A stretch of 64,000 bases of DNA from Allium sativum (GCA_030737875.1 CM060919.1:808897160-808961159), one strand, 5' to 3'; shown: positions 36,945 to 47,778, numbered from the stretch's first letter. The notes: generated by a model from the letters alone, not told the origin. Numbers and translations are program-made.

Positions 36945-37965
36945 CCTCGAGTTGACCACACTCATATTTTCTAAGTGTCATGTCCATTATGTTTCCAAAA
37001 CATAATTACAAGTTAACATGTCACGTCATGTTATAAAAACCATGTTTATGTCATAATGTTACCCAACCCCAACGTAATCCCCTCGTTTACATAATTGCAA
37101 CAACGCATAAAGGATAAAATAGGGAACTTGGCATAATCATGACAAAAAGGTGTTGAAGCCACAAGTTTAACATGGTGGCATATGAAATGTACATATGTTC
37201 ATATACTTGCATATTGCATTATTAGGCTTCAAAAGCATGCATAAAACCAAACTTAGCATATAAGTGATACATGGTGATGAATGACATGTAGAAGTTGCTA
37301 GAAGTTCGCATTTAGCCTTACATGCAAGTTATCATAAGGGATATGGTAACTTCCATATTGCCAAAATGCAACCTTTAACATAAAGCTTGAAGCTTTAGGC
37401 TCACAAACTCAAGTTTAACTTGCTTAACATGATAACATGTGTATAATGATCAACCCAAACTTGCATAACATAGCAACATGTGTCATACATAATGATTAAA
37501 CCAACTTGCATAATGATCAACCAAACTTGCATATCATAATGATCAACCAAACTTGCATATCATAATGATCAACCCCAAACTTGCATCATTCATTTAACTT
37601 TAGAGTTCAATAAAAAGAAAGTAGAAAAGGGCTTACAATGCTATGAAGACACAAATAAATATTTATTATAAATATTGAGACGAAGCCCTTATGCAAGCAC
37701 CAAAAACCCAAATATGCAAGCTCCAAATGAAAACCCTTGAGCCAAATCAATAAAAACCCTTGCTTTGAAATAGAAATGTTGCAACTTGACTTGAATGCAA
37801 ACTAAGAACACTCATACAAGCTTGGAAACACTTGTATGAACTCAAAATCTCTCATATAGATAGACTTAGGAATTTTAGCATGAGAGTGGAGGCCATGAGA
37901 GGAACAATTTTGGCATAGTTTAGTTGTAGGAGTGAATAATGATGATTTAGGCTAGGCTTAGGGGT

Positions 37966-37974
37966 CTTTTTATA
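37966..37974 (-). promoter_or_regulatory. TATA box, E2 3' LTR
   Basis: TATAAAAAG on the minus strand, about 135 bp downstream (in transcript direction) of the GTCGAC array. The equivalent in the other LTR is 45030-45038. Confidence 0.6.
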
Positions 37975-38107
37975 GATTTTTAGGATAGTATTAGCCATAG
38001 GATTAACCCTAGACTCAATCCAAGCCATCAAATCCCGTCACAAGCCTCCAAAACAGGTCCAAACAGCCCAAAACAGGTGCACCAGGCCGACCTGGCCGAC
38101 CAGGGAG

Positions 38108-38199
38108 GTCGACCCCCAGGTCGACCCTAGGGTCGACTCCCCAGTCGACCTGCGGGGGGGGGGGGGGAGGTCGACTCCCTAGTCGACCCCCAGGTCGAC
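38108..38199 (-). repeat. 12-bp phased GTCGAC array, E2 3' LTR
   Basis: GTCGAC starts at 38108, 38120, 38132, 38144, 38170, 38182 and 38194. The spacing is 12 bp except across a 14-G run. Confidence 0.9.
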
Positions 38200-38461
38200 C
38201 CCCTGGGTCTGGCGGGAATTTTCCCGCCACTTCTGAAAATTGAAAATTTTGAATCTGTTTTGAATTTGAATTTTTCGTGAAACTTCGCAAGGCCATATCT
38301 TGGTCATACGGACTCCGTTTTTCGAATACTCGGACTCTATTTCGCGTATTTTTCCAAGACGAACTCAATGGCACAGCCCGTTTCCCTTGATTCGGATTTT
38401 ACAGTTTGATTTTGCCTCGATTTATGTTATAACATGTTATTCAAAAATACGGGTTGTTACA

Positions 38462-38490
38462 TTCTCCCCTCCTTAAAGGATTTCGTCCCC
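38462..38490 (-). other. E2 polypurine tract and preceding motif
   Basis: On the minus strand: GGGGACGAAATCCTTTAAGG then AGGGGAGAA, abutting the LTR at 38461. Confidence 0.85.
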
Positions 38491-39039
38491 GAAATCTCTA
38501 AGTTAGGAAGAACGTATCCTACCATCCATCATCCATCTACTCAAAACATCATCCACGTGCAGTCATTGTCCTTAAAGGATTCTAAATGCTGTATGATCAT
38601 ATGCAAAGGTGTGTGTATATGTACTTATCTAATGCGAAAATCAGGAGGTTACTGATTCAGTAAACCCCCTTAATGCAAAATATGTTAGTGAAATGAGTCC
38701 ATATGTATGCAAATTCCTAACATAACTTATAGTCTCTACATGAGTGCACATATCGTTCATCCATATGCAACATCCACGTGATAGCATAACAAGTTTTCAT
38801 CCATGAATAAGCATAAACACTCATGCATATGCAATATGAAAGTGTGTGAGCCGATCTTAGTGCCTAATGTGTATCATGCATCCACGAGTATCCACGTGCA
38901 AACACTTGTAACCACTTGCAACCATCAAGCATAACATGTTCCAAATACATGTTTCAACCAAGGGTTTCTACCTAAGGTTCTCATGACAAGGTTAACGAGA
39001 TAATAAGATAATCAGGATAAACACGGATAAAAAGATATG

Positions 39040-40365
39040 CTAATTAAGAAAGGAGATTGAGAATGTACCCTCAAAAAGGAATGGATAAAGTGAACGCATC
39101 TTCGCTTCTGTCTCCCAAGTAGCATTGCTCTCATCTTCTCCCCATTGCACTTTGACTAGTCGAACCTCTCTATTTCTCAACTTCCTAATCTCTGACCCAA
39201 GGATGCAGGTAGGAGATCGTCGAATAGTCGCATCACGCTCTATCTCCACTTCTCTAAGCAAGCTCGACTCTACCACCTCTGCAGTCTCATGAAGGCACTT
39301 CCTCAAATGTGACACATGGAATACATCCTGTACCCCACTAAGTCTCTCGGGTAGATCCACTCTATATGCCATTCGTCCAATCCTTTCCTTAATGGGAAAC
39401 GGTCCTACAAACCTTGGAGCAAACTTCCCAACGGACCCAAAGCGGACAACATTCCGTAATGGGGATACTTTGACGAAGACCATGTCCCCAACATCAAACT
39501 CCAGATCCGTCCTCCTCTTATCCGCGTAAGATTTCTGCTTGTCTTGTGCTGCTTTCATCCTTCTTCGAATCAAATCAATCTTCTCCGAAGTCTCTCTAAC
39601 CATATCAGGCCCAAGCAAGATCTTATCCATAGATTCCCACCATGTAGGTGATCGGCAAGGCCTTCCATAAAGAGCTTCGAAAGGAGCCATACCAATACTA
39701 GACTGAAAGCTGTTATTATACGCGAACTCTACCAATGGAAGATGCTCTTCCCATGTACCTCCAAAATCCAAGATACAAAGCCTCAAAAGGTCTTCTAGAA
39801 CACGATTCACCCTCTCGGTCTGGCCGTCCGTCTGAGGATGATATGCGGTGCTCAAACACAACTGAGTCCCCACTGCTTCTTGCAAACTTTTCCAAAACTC
39901 GCTAGTGCAGATAGGATCTCGATCACTCACTATGCTAGAAGGTACCCCGTGCAATCGAACTATCTCTCGAAGATAAACTGAAGCTAGCCATGGAGCAGTC
40001 CTCTTGCTCTTCACGGGTACGAAATGGGCGCTCTTAGTAAGTCTGTCTACCACAACCCAAATTCCCGTATTACACTTCCTCGATCTCGGTAACCCATCAA
40101 TAAAATCCATCGAGACGCTATCCCACTTCCATTGCGGAACTTCCAATGGGTGAAGCAACCCGCCGGGTTTCTTTTGCTCCGCTTTTACTTGTTGGCACAC
40201 CAAGCATCTAGCGACATACTCGGCCACATCTTTCTTCATACCGGCCCAAAATAAAACTCGCTTCATGTCTTGGTACATCTTGTCCCCACCGGGATGAATG
40301 GTCATCCTAGAATGGTGTGCATTATCAAGAATAGCCTTCCTCAACTCCTCATTTTGCGTACACAA
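39040..40365 (-). pseudogene. E2 integrase and chromodomain (open part)
   Basis: 441 open residues. The zinc-finger region ([18 protein letters not shown] ... CLVCQQVK) occupies about residues 17-57. The DDE core has Asp in MDFIDGLP, Asp in VSDRDP and Glu in [12 protein letters not shown] (about residues 85-185). A GPF motif (FVGPFPIKERIG) lies near residue 300. The C-terminal chromodomain (ILGSEIRKLRNREVRLVKVQW, ATWETEAKM) is at about residues 378-430. Integrase inserts the DNA copy; the chromodomain directs it to marked chromatin. All three catalytic residues are present, but the frame is cut off from upstream pol by a shift near 40360, so it is not made as part of a polyprotein. Confidence 0.9.
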
Positions 40366-40628
40366 AGTCTACCATCTCTACGCAAGCACCCCCTATCGTC
40401 TAGGGTGTACCTACTCAAATGGCTGGACGACTCCCCCCTTATGAGGCTCTCTACCAACTCAACCAACTGTGGATCGTCCCGTTGTGCCTCACCAATCCGT
40501 CCCAAAAGAGTAGGCCTGACCTCCAAGGATGCTATCAAACCGGGTATATAGTCAACGGAAGGTCTGAAATCAAACATCGAGATAAATTCCCAGCTTCGAT
40601 GTTCCACGAACAATGGACTCAAGGACAA
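40341..40628 (-). pseudogene. E2 RNase H-integrase linker, shifted frame
   Basis: Reads [20 protein letters not shown] ... LRRDGRLCV, matching the E3 stretch between the RNase H end (ALSRKK) and the integrase zinc finger. It is separated from the frame before it by a change in an A-run (plus-strand T run near 40630-40637) and from the integrase frame by a one-base change near 40360. The two shifts are the main coding lesions of this element besides its deletions. Confidence 0.85.
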
Positions 40629-41571
40629 CTTTTTTTCTACTCAAGGCGTCTGCAACCACGTTACCCTTGCCAGGGGTATACGCTATCTCGAAATCATAGG
40701 ATGCTAAGAACTCCATCCACCTTTGTTGTCTCAAGTTTAAATCCTTCTGAGAAAACAAGTACTTCAATGATTTGTGGTCAGTGAACAATTCGAACCTCTC
40801 TCCCAGAAGGTAATGGCGCCAAATCTTAAGCGCAAAAACAATAGCGGCCAACTCTAAATCATGAGTAGGATAATTTTTCTCATGCGCCCTCAACTGCCTT
40901 CCACCGTAGGCTATTACCCTTCCCTCTTGCATTAAGACCGCGCCCAGTCCTGTCCCACAAGCATCGGTATAGACAACAAATGGCTTGCTCCCATCTGGCA
41001 AAACTAAGACTGGAGCTGTGGTTAAAGCTCTCTTTAACCGTCGGAATGCGTCATCACAATCTACGTCCCATGCGAAGACTAGATTCTTCTTTGTCAGCTT
41101 GTTCAACTCTCGATAATCAACACATAGACGAAGCGAACCATCCGCCTTAGTAGCGAATACCACCGGAGCACCCCATTCAGAAATGCTTCGTCTAATAAAA
41201 TTCTTCTCAAGCAGCTCCTTGATTTGTTTACTGAGCTCTCTTCTTTCTCGTGGAGCCATATGCCTAACGGGCAATGATACTGGCTTGGCATTATCGACTA
41301 GATAAATGCGGAAATCTATCTCTTGTTTAGGGGGTAACCCCTTAACTTCTTCAAAGACATCAGGATAGTCTCGGACCACCCTTACAGATTGCAGATCATC
41401 GATGGACGAGTCGAGAGATTCAAGATAACATAACATGACGGGACCTCTAGGGTTACAAGAAATTTCTAAGGTATCGAGGCGAGTCATGAGCCTCCCCACC
41501 CTATGCTCACAATCAAGGATGGCTCCATAACTGGACAACCAATCCACACCCAAAATCAACCCGTATCCCAT
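40570..41571 (-). pseudogene. E2 protease end, RT N-terminus fused to RNase H
   Basis: The frame starts in the protease C-terminus ([12 protein letters not shown]), goes through the pre-RT region to [13 protein letters not shown] and then jumps to [20 protein letters not shown], which in E3 lies 195 codons later. The whole RT palm with its VDD active site is missing. RNase H follows intact: [41 protein letters not shown], up to [10 protein letters not shown]. The deletion is 585 bp, in frame, with junction near 41083-41092 at a repeated AAGAA(A/G)AAT. The product could not copy RNA. Confidence 0.92.
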
Positions 41572-41678
41572 AACCTGAGAACCTAAGCATTACACATGAA
41601 TTCTATGCTCAAGATAGAGATTTTCAAATCCACACAAATCATAGACAGATGGGCGGGACCCCCAATTGGATTTGAAAC

Positions 41679-42377
41679 TCAAACGGGATCCTCAACTAGG
41701 CTAGTACTTAGGTGCAAACTTTCAACAATATCAGAAGAGATAAAACTATGCGATGCACCAGAATCAAATAAGGTGCGAACAGGATAATCAGAAATATAAA
41801 CAAGACTTTCTACAGAAATACTACCTCGATCCTGAGCTGGAGCAGCGTTGAGAGCATGCACTTGCCCTCCAGAAGGTCCTGCACGCTGATTCTGCCCTTG
41901 CTTCTTGGGGCAATCCTTGCTAAAATGTCCGGTCTCTCCACAATGAAAGCACTCACCCAACTTTCTCTTCTTCTTCCTACAATCTTTAGCTATGTGCCCA
42001 ACAACCCCACAGTAGTTGCATTTTCTTGGGTCCTTCGCCTTGGCCTTGTTGCCCTTGTTGTTCTTGTTGTTTTTGTTGTTCTGATTGCTCTGATTTCCTC
42101 CCCACGTGGAGTCTGTCTTCTTGGCTTGAGTCTCATTAGCCTTTACTTCCTTCTTGCCATTCTTATCATCTCCTTGAAGCAATGCCATATCTACTAGTCC
42201 CTCAAAAGTGGCCCCCATGGGTATATGAGATAGGGCTAAACCTTGTAATGGCTCATTCAACCCTCGTGCAAAGCGTAAAGCCTTCTTCTGGGGAGTATTA
42301 ACCATGTCCAAACCGAATCGGGCGAGCTTGTTAAACTCATTCACATACTCCCTCACTGTCATGTCTCCTTGTTTCAA
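41679..42377 (-). pseudogene. E2 gag, N-terminally deleted, plus start of protease
   Basis: Starts MKQGDMTVREYVNEFNKLAR, which corresponds to residue about 158 of the E3 gag; everything upstream is deleted, and the leader joins directly. It keeps the end of the gag domain, two CCHC knuckles (CNYCGVVGHIAKDC, CFHCGETGHFSKDC) and the protease active site [13 protein letters not shown]. It ends with a stop right after SLVEDPV where E3 continues; a small deletion follows before 41571. Without its N-terminal half, gag assembly is not expected. Confidence 0.9.
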
Positions 42378-42545
42378 AGATATATAGATTCAGAACGAAG
42401 AAACGAAGGATAGTGCTATGGCTTTTGGGGAATAGCCTTTTTAAAATAACTAGACTTTTCTTGGAAAATACTTAATTGGTTTTGAAAATAGTTTTTCAAA
42501 AGGTAAGTTTCAAAAACATTTTTGCTCAAATCTTGTAAACCTTAT

Positions 42546-42559
42546 GCTCTGATACCAAA
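42546..42559 (-). other. E2 primer-binding site (initiator tRNA-Met)
   Basis: On the minus strand TTTGGTATCAGAGC follows the 5' LTR (which ends at 42560). It matches the canonical tRNA-Met site. Confidence 0.9.
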
Positions 42560-43777
42560 TGTAACACCCCACCTCCGCCAGGGTGACTCTTGCAAGCACA
42601 CTAGCTTCGGAGGGGCGTTTAAACAAGGTAAACATGCATGCAGATATCACAAGACAGAACATATAAGTAAAACAGAGTAAATAAAGCAGCGGATCAAACT
42701 AGCATTCCAAAACCATAGTTAAGTTACAACAAAGTACTTGATCATTATTTTTCAACAAAACAAAGTCTAGATAAAAGCATAAACTGAAAAACCGAAATAC
42801 ATAAGGTACTATCCCCAAAGTGAAGTGATAAACCATAGCTAGCTCAATGTCCAAACCCGTACATGAGCAAATCCCGTAAGCAAGCTAGAAAGATCCAAGC
42901 TAAGCTCCAATGTTCCCACCCTGAGGACCTGAGGGGGGGGGGAACGGAAGACAAGAGGCGAAAGAAAACAGGTCAGTCAAAAAGACTGGTAAGCCCTACT
43001 ACTATCCGTCTATGAACTAGTAAAGTTAACTGGCATGAGAAGCTGAGATGAACATAAGGATAACAACATACTGGCATGATGATTAACTAACAAGATAGAT
43101 AAAGGTGTCATCGCATAATCAAGGTTAAGTTTTGCACCACGGGTGTACTAGCATTCTAATATGTCAAGTAAAAACAAGAATTGATCCCTTGGCCCAAGCT
43201 TGGCCCAACATCATGAGATGACCTAAATCAAGGTCCAACTACTCGGTCTAGTCGATCGGCTCCCTATAAGCCTAACTCGTCAAGTGTCGGTGTCATGCGA
43301 CTTAATCATGTAATGTAGTTGACTGTGCAGGGTCCACCCTAGGGTGTATCTGGCCCTACGGTGTAACCCTCAGACACCATTCCAGGATGCACAGTCTAAA
43401 CCTACCGGTGCCCGTGTTCAACTCCAGACTTAATGTGCACGACCATGGTCCTCCTGAACCACCGGGGCATCATTCGGCCGTCTCTTTTGGTCTCTTACAA
43501 TCAGCCTAGTAATCGTGCCCCACCCTAGCCTAGTCCTAGGGTCTTATGATACTATCTAGAAGGTTATTGCTGAAAAGGACCACGCAACTAGGGTTTCTTA
43601 ACGGGTTAAATGTGGTTAACCCGATCCAAACGTGGATTAAATCGGTTAAGAGTACCCAAGGCTCCTGACTTAACCTCGATTAATCCATCAAGCCCAAATT
43701 GGTTAAGTATTGAGTGGACCATGACTTAACCCTAATCAGGAGGCATTAATTAACTTAATGCGCTTTAACCTCTCACA

Positions 43778-43846
43778 TTAGACTTTGTTGTGGTTACTAG
43801 TTAAGCCGGGCGGGTCCGGGTAGCTTTACACCAAAACTAGGTCTAA
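43778..43846 (-). other. Covarying hairpin, E2 5' LTR, copy 1
   Basis: Same as 36766-36834, but one inner-stem base is changed (ACCAAAAC for ACCACAAC), which breaks one pair. Confidence 0.7.
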
Positions 43847-43882
43847 CCTCGGGTTCGAGCACAACATGACCAACTTCTCACA

Positions 43883-43956
43883 TTGGGTCCTATTGTTTGT
43901 AGCCACTAGTTAAGCCGGGCGGGTCCGGGTAGATTTATGCTACAAACTCAACCCAA
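43883..43956 (-). other. Covarying hairpin, E2 5' LTR, copy 2
   Basis: Same as 36871-36944: outer TTGGGT/ACCCAA, inner GTTTGTAG/CTACAAAC. Confidence 0.75.
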
Positions 43957-44534
43957 CCTCGAGTTGACTACACTCATATTTTCTAAGTGTCATGTCCATT
44001 ATGTTTCCAAAACATAATTACAAGTTAACATGTCACGTCATGTTATAAAAACCATGTTTATGTAATAATGTTACCCAACCCCAACGTAATCCCCTCGTTT
44101 ACATAATCGCAACAACGCATAAAGGATAAAATAGGGAACTTGGCATAATCATGACAAAAAGGTGTTGAAGCCACAAGTTTAACATGGTGGCATATGAAAT
44201 GTACATATGTTCATATACTTGCATATTGCATTATTAGGCTTCAAAAGCATGCATAAAACCAAACTTAGCATATAAGTGATACATGGTGATGAATGACATG
44301 TAGAAGTTGCTAGAAGTTCGCATTTAGCCTCACATGCAAGTTATAATAAGGGATATGATAACTTCCATGCTGCCAAAATGCAACCTTTAACATAAAGCTT
44401 GAAGCTTTAGGCTCACAAACTCAAGTTTAACTTGCATAACAAGATAACATGTGTATAATGATCAACCCAAACTTGCATAACATAGCAACATGTGTCATAC
44501 ATAATGATTAAACCAACTTGCATAATGATCAACC

Positions 44535-44640
44535 AAACTTGCATATCATAATGACCAACCAAACTTGCATATCATAATGATCAACCAAACTTGCATATCA
44601 TAATGATCAACCAAACTTGCATATCATAATGATCAACCCC
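44535..44640. repeat. 26-bp minisatellite, expanded in the E2 5' LTR
   Basis: Four units of aaacttgcatatcataatga-tcaacc. The partner LTR has two units at about 37524-37575. Confidence 0.9.
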
Positions 44641-45171
44641 AAACTTGCATCATTCATTTAACTTTAGAGTTCAATAAAAAGAAAGTAGAAAAGGGCTTAC
44701 AATGCTATGAAGACACAAATAAATATTTAGTATAAAGATTGAGACGAAGCCCTTATGCAAGCACCAAAAACCCAAATATGCAAGCTCCAAATGAAAACCC
44801 TTGAGCCAAATTAATAAAAACCCTTGCTTTGAAATAGAAATGTTGCAACTTGACTTGAATGCAAACTAAGAACACTCATACAAGCTTGGAAACACTTGTA
44901 TGAACTCAAAATCTCTCATATAGATAGACTTAGGAATTTTAGCATGAGAGTGGAGGCCATGAGAGGAACAATTTTGGCATAGTTTAGTTGTAGGAGTGAA
45001 TAATGATGATTTAGGCTAGGCTTAGGGGTCTTTTTATAGAGTTTTAGGATAGTATTAGCCATAGGATTAACCCTAGACTCAATCCAAGCCATCAAATCCC
45101 GTCACTAGCCTCCAAAACAGGTCCAAACAGCCCAAAACAGGTGCACCAGGCCGACATGGCCGACCAGGGAG

Positions 45172-45254
45172 GTCGACCCCCAGGTCGACCCTAGGGTCGA
45201 CTCCCCAGTCGACCTGGGGGGGAGGTCGACTCCCCAGTCGACCCCCAGGTCGAC
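45172..45254 (-). repeat. 12-bp phased GTCGAC array, E2 5' LTR
   Basis: Seven copies; spacing 12, 12, 12, 17, 12, 12. Confidence 0.9.
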
Positions 45255-45521
45255 CCCCTGGGTCTGGCGGGAATTTTCCCGCCACTTCTGAAAATTGAAA
45301 ATTTTGAATCTGTTTTGAATTTGAATTTTTCGTGAAACTTCGCGAGGCCATATCTTGGTCATACGGACTCCGTTTTTCGAAAACTCGGACTCTATTTCGC
45401 GTATTTTTCCGAGACGAACTCAATGGCACAGCCCGTTTCCCTTGATTCAGATTTTACAGTTTGATTTTGCCTCGATTTATGTTATAACATGTTATTCAAA
45501 AATACGGGTTGTTACATTCTT

Positions 45522-45869
45522 CCTGTGTTGTTGAAGATCACTACTTGGGCATTAGTTGTGTATCTTCTACTTTAGATTTCTTTTGCTCTAGAGACAGTTT
45601 AAAATTGTAATAATGGTGTTGGATCATAAGCTGTATTTGGATTTTCGCTGCTATGTTAGTTTGGTTTTCAGCTTATGCACTGTCTCGCCTATTTTATGTC
45701 AAGTATGTTATGATTATATTTTATTCCATGCGCTGTGAGACATTCTACAAGTTTCTTTGTTAGTTCCTTCATCTTCTTTCCTTTCTTTGGCGACCGTTCC
45801 GTGCTAGTCGGGCATGTGTTCAACGCACTATTGGAGGAAATGTCGACTGGTGCGGGGCGGGCCGTCACA
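45522..45869 (+). repeat. E1 3' LTR, second part
   Basis: Collinear with the end of the E1 5' LTR (29748-30094), ending GGGCCGTCACA. AATGT follows at 45870-45874. Confidence 0.92.
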
Positions 45870-46292
45870 AATGTGTTTGAAAATAATTTTGACCCCAAAT
45901 GGCTAGTTCAAGTGTGAAATTGATTTTAAACAGTAAATTCCAAAATTGAATTTGAGTTTGATATATAAACGATGTTTTAAACTCAAACTAATGTTTCCAA
46001 TAGTCTTATATAATGTTTCGTTTGGTTTCTTCAAAGTTTGAGGTTCAAAAGATAAATTTTTGGAAGAAAATGTTATTTTATTAGTATAATAATATTCAAT
46101 TTTGATTTAAATTGAATATAAATATTTTTTTGGAAAATATAGTTTTAAATGGGTTTATATAAGATTATAAAGGTATATATTCATATAAGAAGTTAATAGG
46201 ATGAATTTTTATTCTGGGACATATTATGGTCTGAATCGGACTAGTTGCACTGTGGTAGTTCGCAAATTTCGACTATAAACTTTAAATGTTTG
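45870..46292 (+). mobile_element. Old LTR, right part (continues from 27695)
   Basis: Sequence resumes after the E1 duplication. AT-rich, non-coding; its end is not clear and was probably cut by the next LTR. Confidence 0.45.
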
Positions 46293-47729
46293 TGTTACTA
46301 CCAAAATTAACTCCAAAGCAGGCTGAATACGAAGGGGTAAGTGGATGAACTCAAGCACATAAGAATTCTCCAAAAGCAAAAGCCAGACATTAAAGAGAAC
46401 TCAAAAGCTACAGATAACCGACAGGGTCCATTCGGCAGGGTCTATCTGGCTAGGTCTATCCGGCAGGAGGGTTCTGTAGCGAAGGATCATCTAAGTCAGA
46501 AACTAATAAAAAGGGAGGCAAGAGCTCCGCTAATCAAAATACTGAAAGACGGAAGGGCTGTCGGTACTATCCTGCATCACATTGATACATCAGGAGATAA
46601 AGGCATCAAGGATATAAAGCCGAAAGTACGCAGGAATTATCTGGAACTAGCTTTCGATACATCCACTACACAAACACCGAAGGGTCGCATTGACAGACAA
46701 CAGAAAAATCATTGGAAGCTACCTCCTGGAAAACCAGGCTATACCTAGAGGCTCCACCGAAAGGAAAACAGGAATCCTAAATGGGATACCGGCTATCCAT
46801 ACTAATCTGCTCAGTACCGACACCGACATGGGTTCTGAAGTTACAACTATCTACATACATCACGAGGGCAAGTTCCTCAAAGTATTCATAAGGAAACCAG
46901 TAGCCTACACCCAGAAGCTACTACTGGGAGCATAAATTCCTTCTGAAAGCCAATTACATCAACAAGCTCATATCAATCTTGTAGGAGCCTAAACTGACTG
47001 GGACCCTCAATCTGGAAGCTATAATCAGCACCACAAAGCGACCAGAAGCTAAAACATCTGAGACCAAGGAGAAAAGCGGCCGACAGAGGCTACTGCAGGA
47101 CCAATGGCCCAACAGTAGAAGGGACCCCATATTCTCTATAAATTAGACCTTAGGCGTCACATTTTGGGGCCAATTTTTCTCATTCTTAATCTTGTACTAT
47201 TTCTCTATAGAATAAACCCTAATTCTTAGATCGATTTGGGAATTTCTTCTATTCTATTCATGTATTCTAAATCAAAGTTCAATAAAGTGTGGATCAATAC
47301 TTAGAGTGTTTCTTTAGGGGTTGGTCATAAGATTTTTAAGTTATTGTTGTCACAACGTATTGTTTGCTTCCTACATGTATATAAGTCTATATCCAAACCT
47401 TTCTGCAAGCCAAGTGAAACTCCCCTCTTCCTACAAATTTAGACCCTTCTGTAAACTCAGTGTAGAACCCTTTTCTACAAGCCGTTAAGTCATTTCGCTA
47501 AGGGTTTCGCTTAGGAATCCTTCTTCCCAAGATAATTGTTAGTTCTTGAATCACTTAAGCATGATACTCACCCCACTGAGGGAAGAGTAACTATTCTTTT
47601 CGATTCTAAGCCTTGATATCTAGGATGCGATGAATTAACTCAAACTTTGTGAAGGCTAAACAACCTATTTTTTCGTAGCATCCACTTCCATAGACCCGTC
47701 TTCCGTGTTGAGAAAAAATATCGTTAACA
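46293..47729 (+). mobile_element. Tat/Ogre-like 5' LTR
   Basis: Ends TCGTTAACA at 47729, followed by ttt and a primer site for tRNA-Asn. A start at TGTTACTACC (46293) would match these ends; the left boundary is less sure and could be near 46342. TATAAAT at 47137 and AATAAA near 47280 fit a promoter and poly-A signal. Three copies of GGGTCTATCCGGCAGG-like text lie near 46425-46470. The open frames at 46341-46748 and 46690-46935 lie upstream of the TATA box and have no recognisable domain. Confidence 0.6.
47137..47143 (+). promoter_or_regulatory. TATA box of the Tat-like LTR
   Basis: TATAAAT, preceded by a C/T-rich stretch and followed by the region expected to hold the transcript start. Confidence 0.5.
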
Positions 47730-47732
47730 TTT

Positions 47733-47778
47733 TGGCACTAGAGGGCTTGAACCTCTGACCTTGTGGTTAACAGCCACT
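47733..47778 (+). other. Extended primer-binding site complementary to tRNA-Asn
   Basis: Starts TGGCACTAGAG three bases after the LTR. Its reverse complement reads AGTGGCTGTTAACCACAAGG, then TCAGAGGTTCAAGCCCTC, then TAGTGCCA. This is the 3' half of a plant tRNA-Asn(GTT), from the anticodon stem to CCA, with a 4-base gap in the acceptor arm and a few changes. Tat-lineage elements are known to use tRNA-Asn. The complementarity is far longer than a usual 12-18-base site. Confidence 0.75.

Larger units (their letters stand above)
35549..38461 (-). repeat. E2 3' LTR
   Basis: 2,913 bp; on the minus strand it starts TGTAACAACCCGTATTTTTG at 38461 and ends GGTGGGGTGTTACA at 35549. It carries the two covarying hairpins, seven GTCGAC copies (38108-38199), a TATA box (TATAAAAAG, minus strand, 37974-37966) and two full 26-bp units of a minisatellite near 37520-37575. 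Confidence 0.93.
35549..45516 (-). mobile_element. E2: internally deleted Tekay-type Ty3/gypsy element
   Basis: 9,968 bp with two LTRs (35549-38461 and 42560-45516), a TTCTT duplication, a primer site at 42546-42559 and a polypurine tract at 38462. The internal part is only 4,098 bp, against 5,136 bp in E3. Losses are the gag N-terminus, the reverse-transcriptase core (585 bp in frame), a stretch near the protease, and two frameshifts. It sits in the 3' LTR of E1 in opposite orientation. The LTRs are about 98-99% alike by eye. Confidence 0.93.
42560..45516 (-). repeat. E2 5' LTR
   Basis: 2,957 bp, collinear with 35549-38461. It differs mainly by four instead of two full 26-bp minisatellite units (about 44535-44640), a shorter G run, and scattered substitutions. 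TATA box (minus) 45038-45030; GTCGAC copies at 45172, 45184, 45196, 45208, 45225, 45237 and 45249. Confidence 0.93.
27696..45869 (+). mobile_element. E1: gag-only Ty3/gypsy element (TR-GAG-like), split by E2
   Basis: Complete ends: 5' LTR 27696-30094, primer site 30097, gag-related frame 30301-31362, non-coding internal part to about 33480, polypurine tract, and a 3' LTR starting at 33501 that is split by E2 and resumes at 45522-45869. A 5-bp AATGT duplication borders it. Without E2 the element is about 8.2 kb. No reverse transcriptase, RNase H or integrase is present, so any movement would need enzymes from another element. The two LTRs differ at roughly 6% of positions over the first ~265 bp (counted by eye), so it is older than E2, E3 and E4. 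Confidence 0.9.

Noticed and set aside
38108..38199. CRISPR-like array (regular short repeats)
   Set aside because: Units are 12 bp, inside a plant LTR, with no spacer of CRISPR length and no cas genes.
46341..46748. 135-residue frame in the Tat-like LTR
   Set aside because: Upstream of the TATA box, no recognisable domain; kept only as a remark under the LTR.
47733..47778. Functional tRNA-Asn gene or half gene
   Set aside because: Only the 3' half is present, it includes an encoded CCA, has a gap in the acceptor arm and sits at a primer-binding position.
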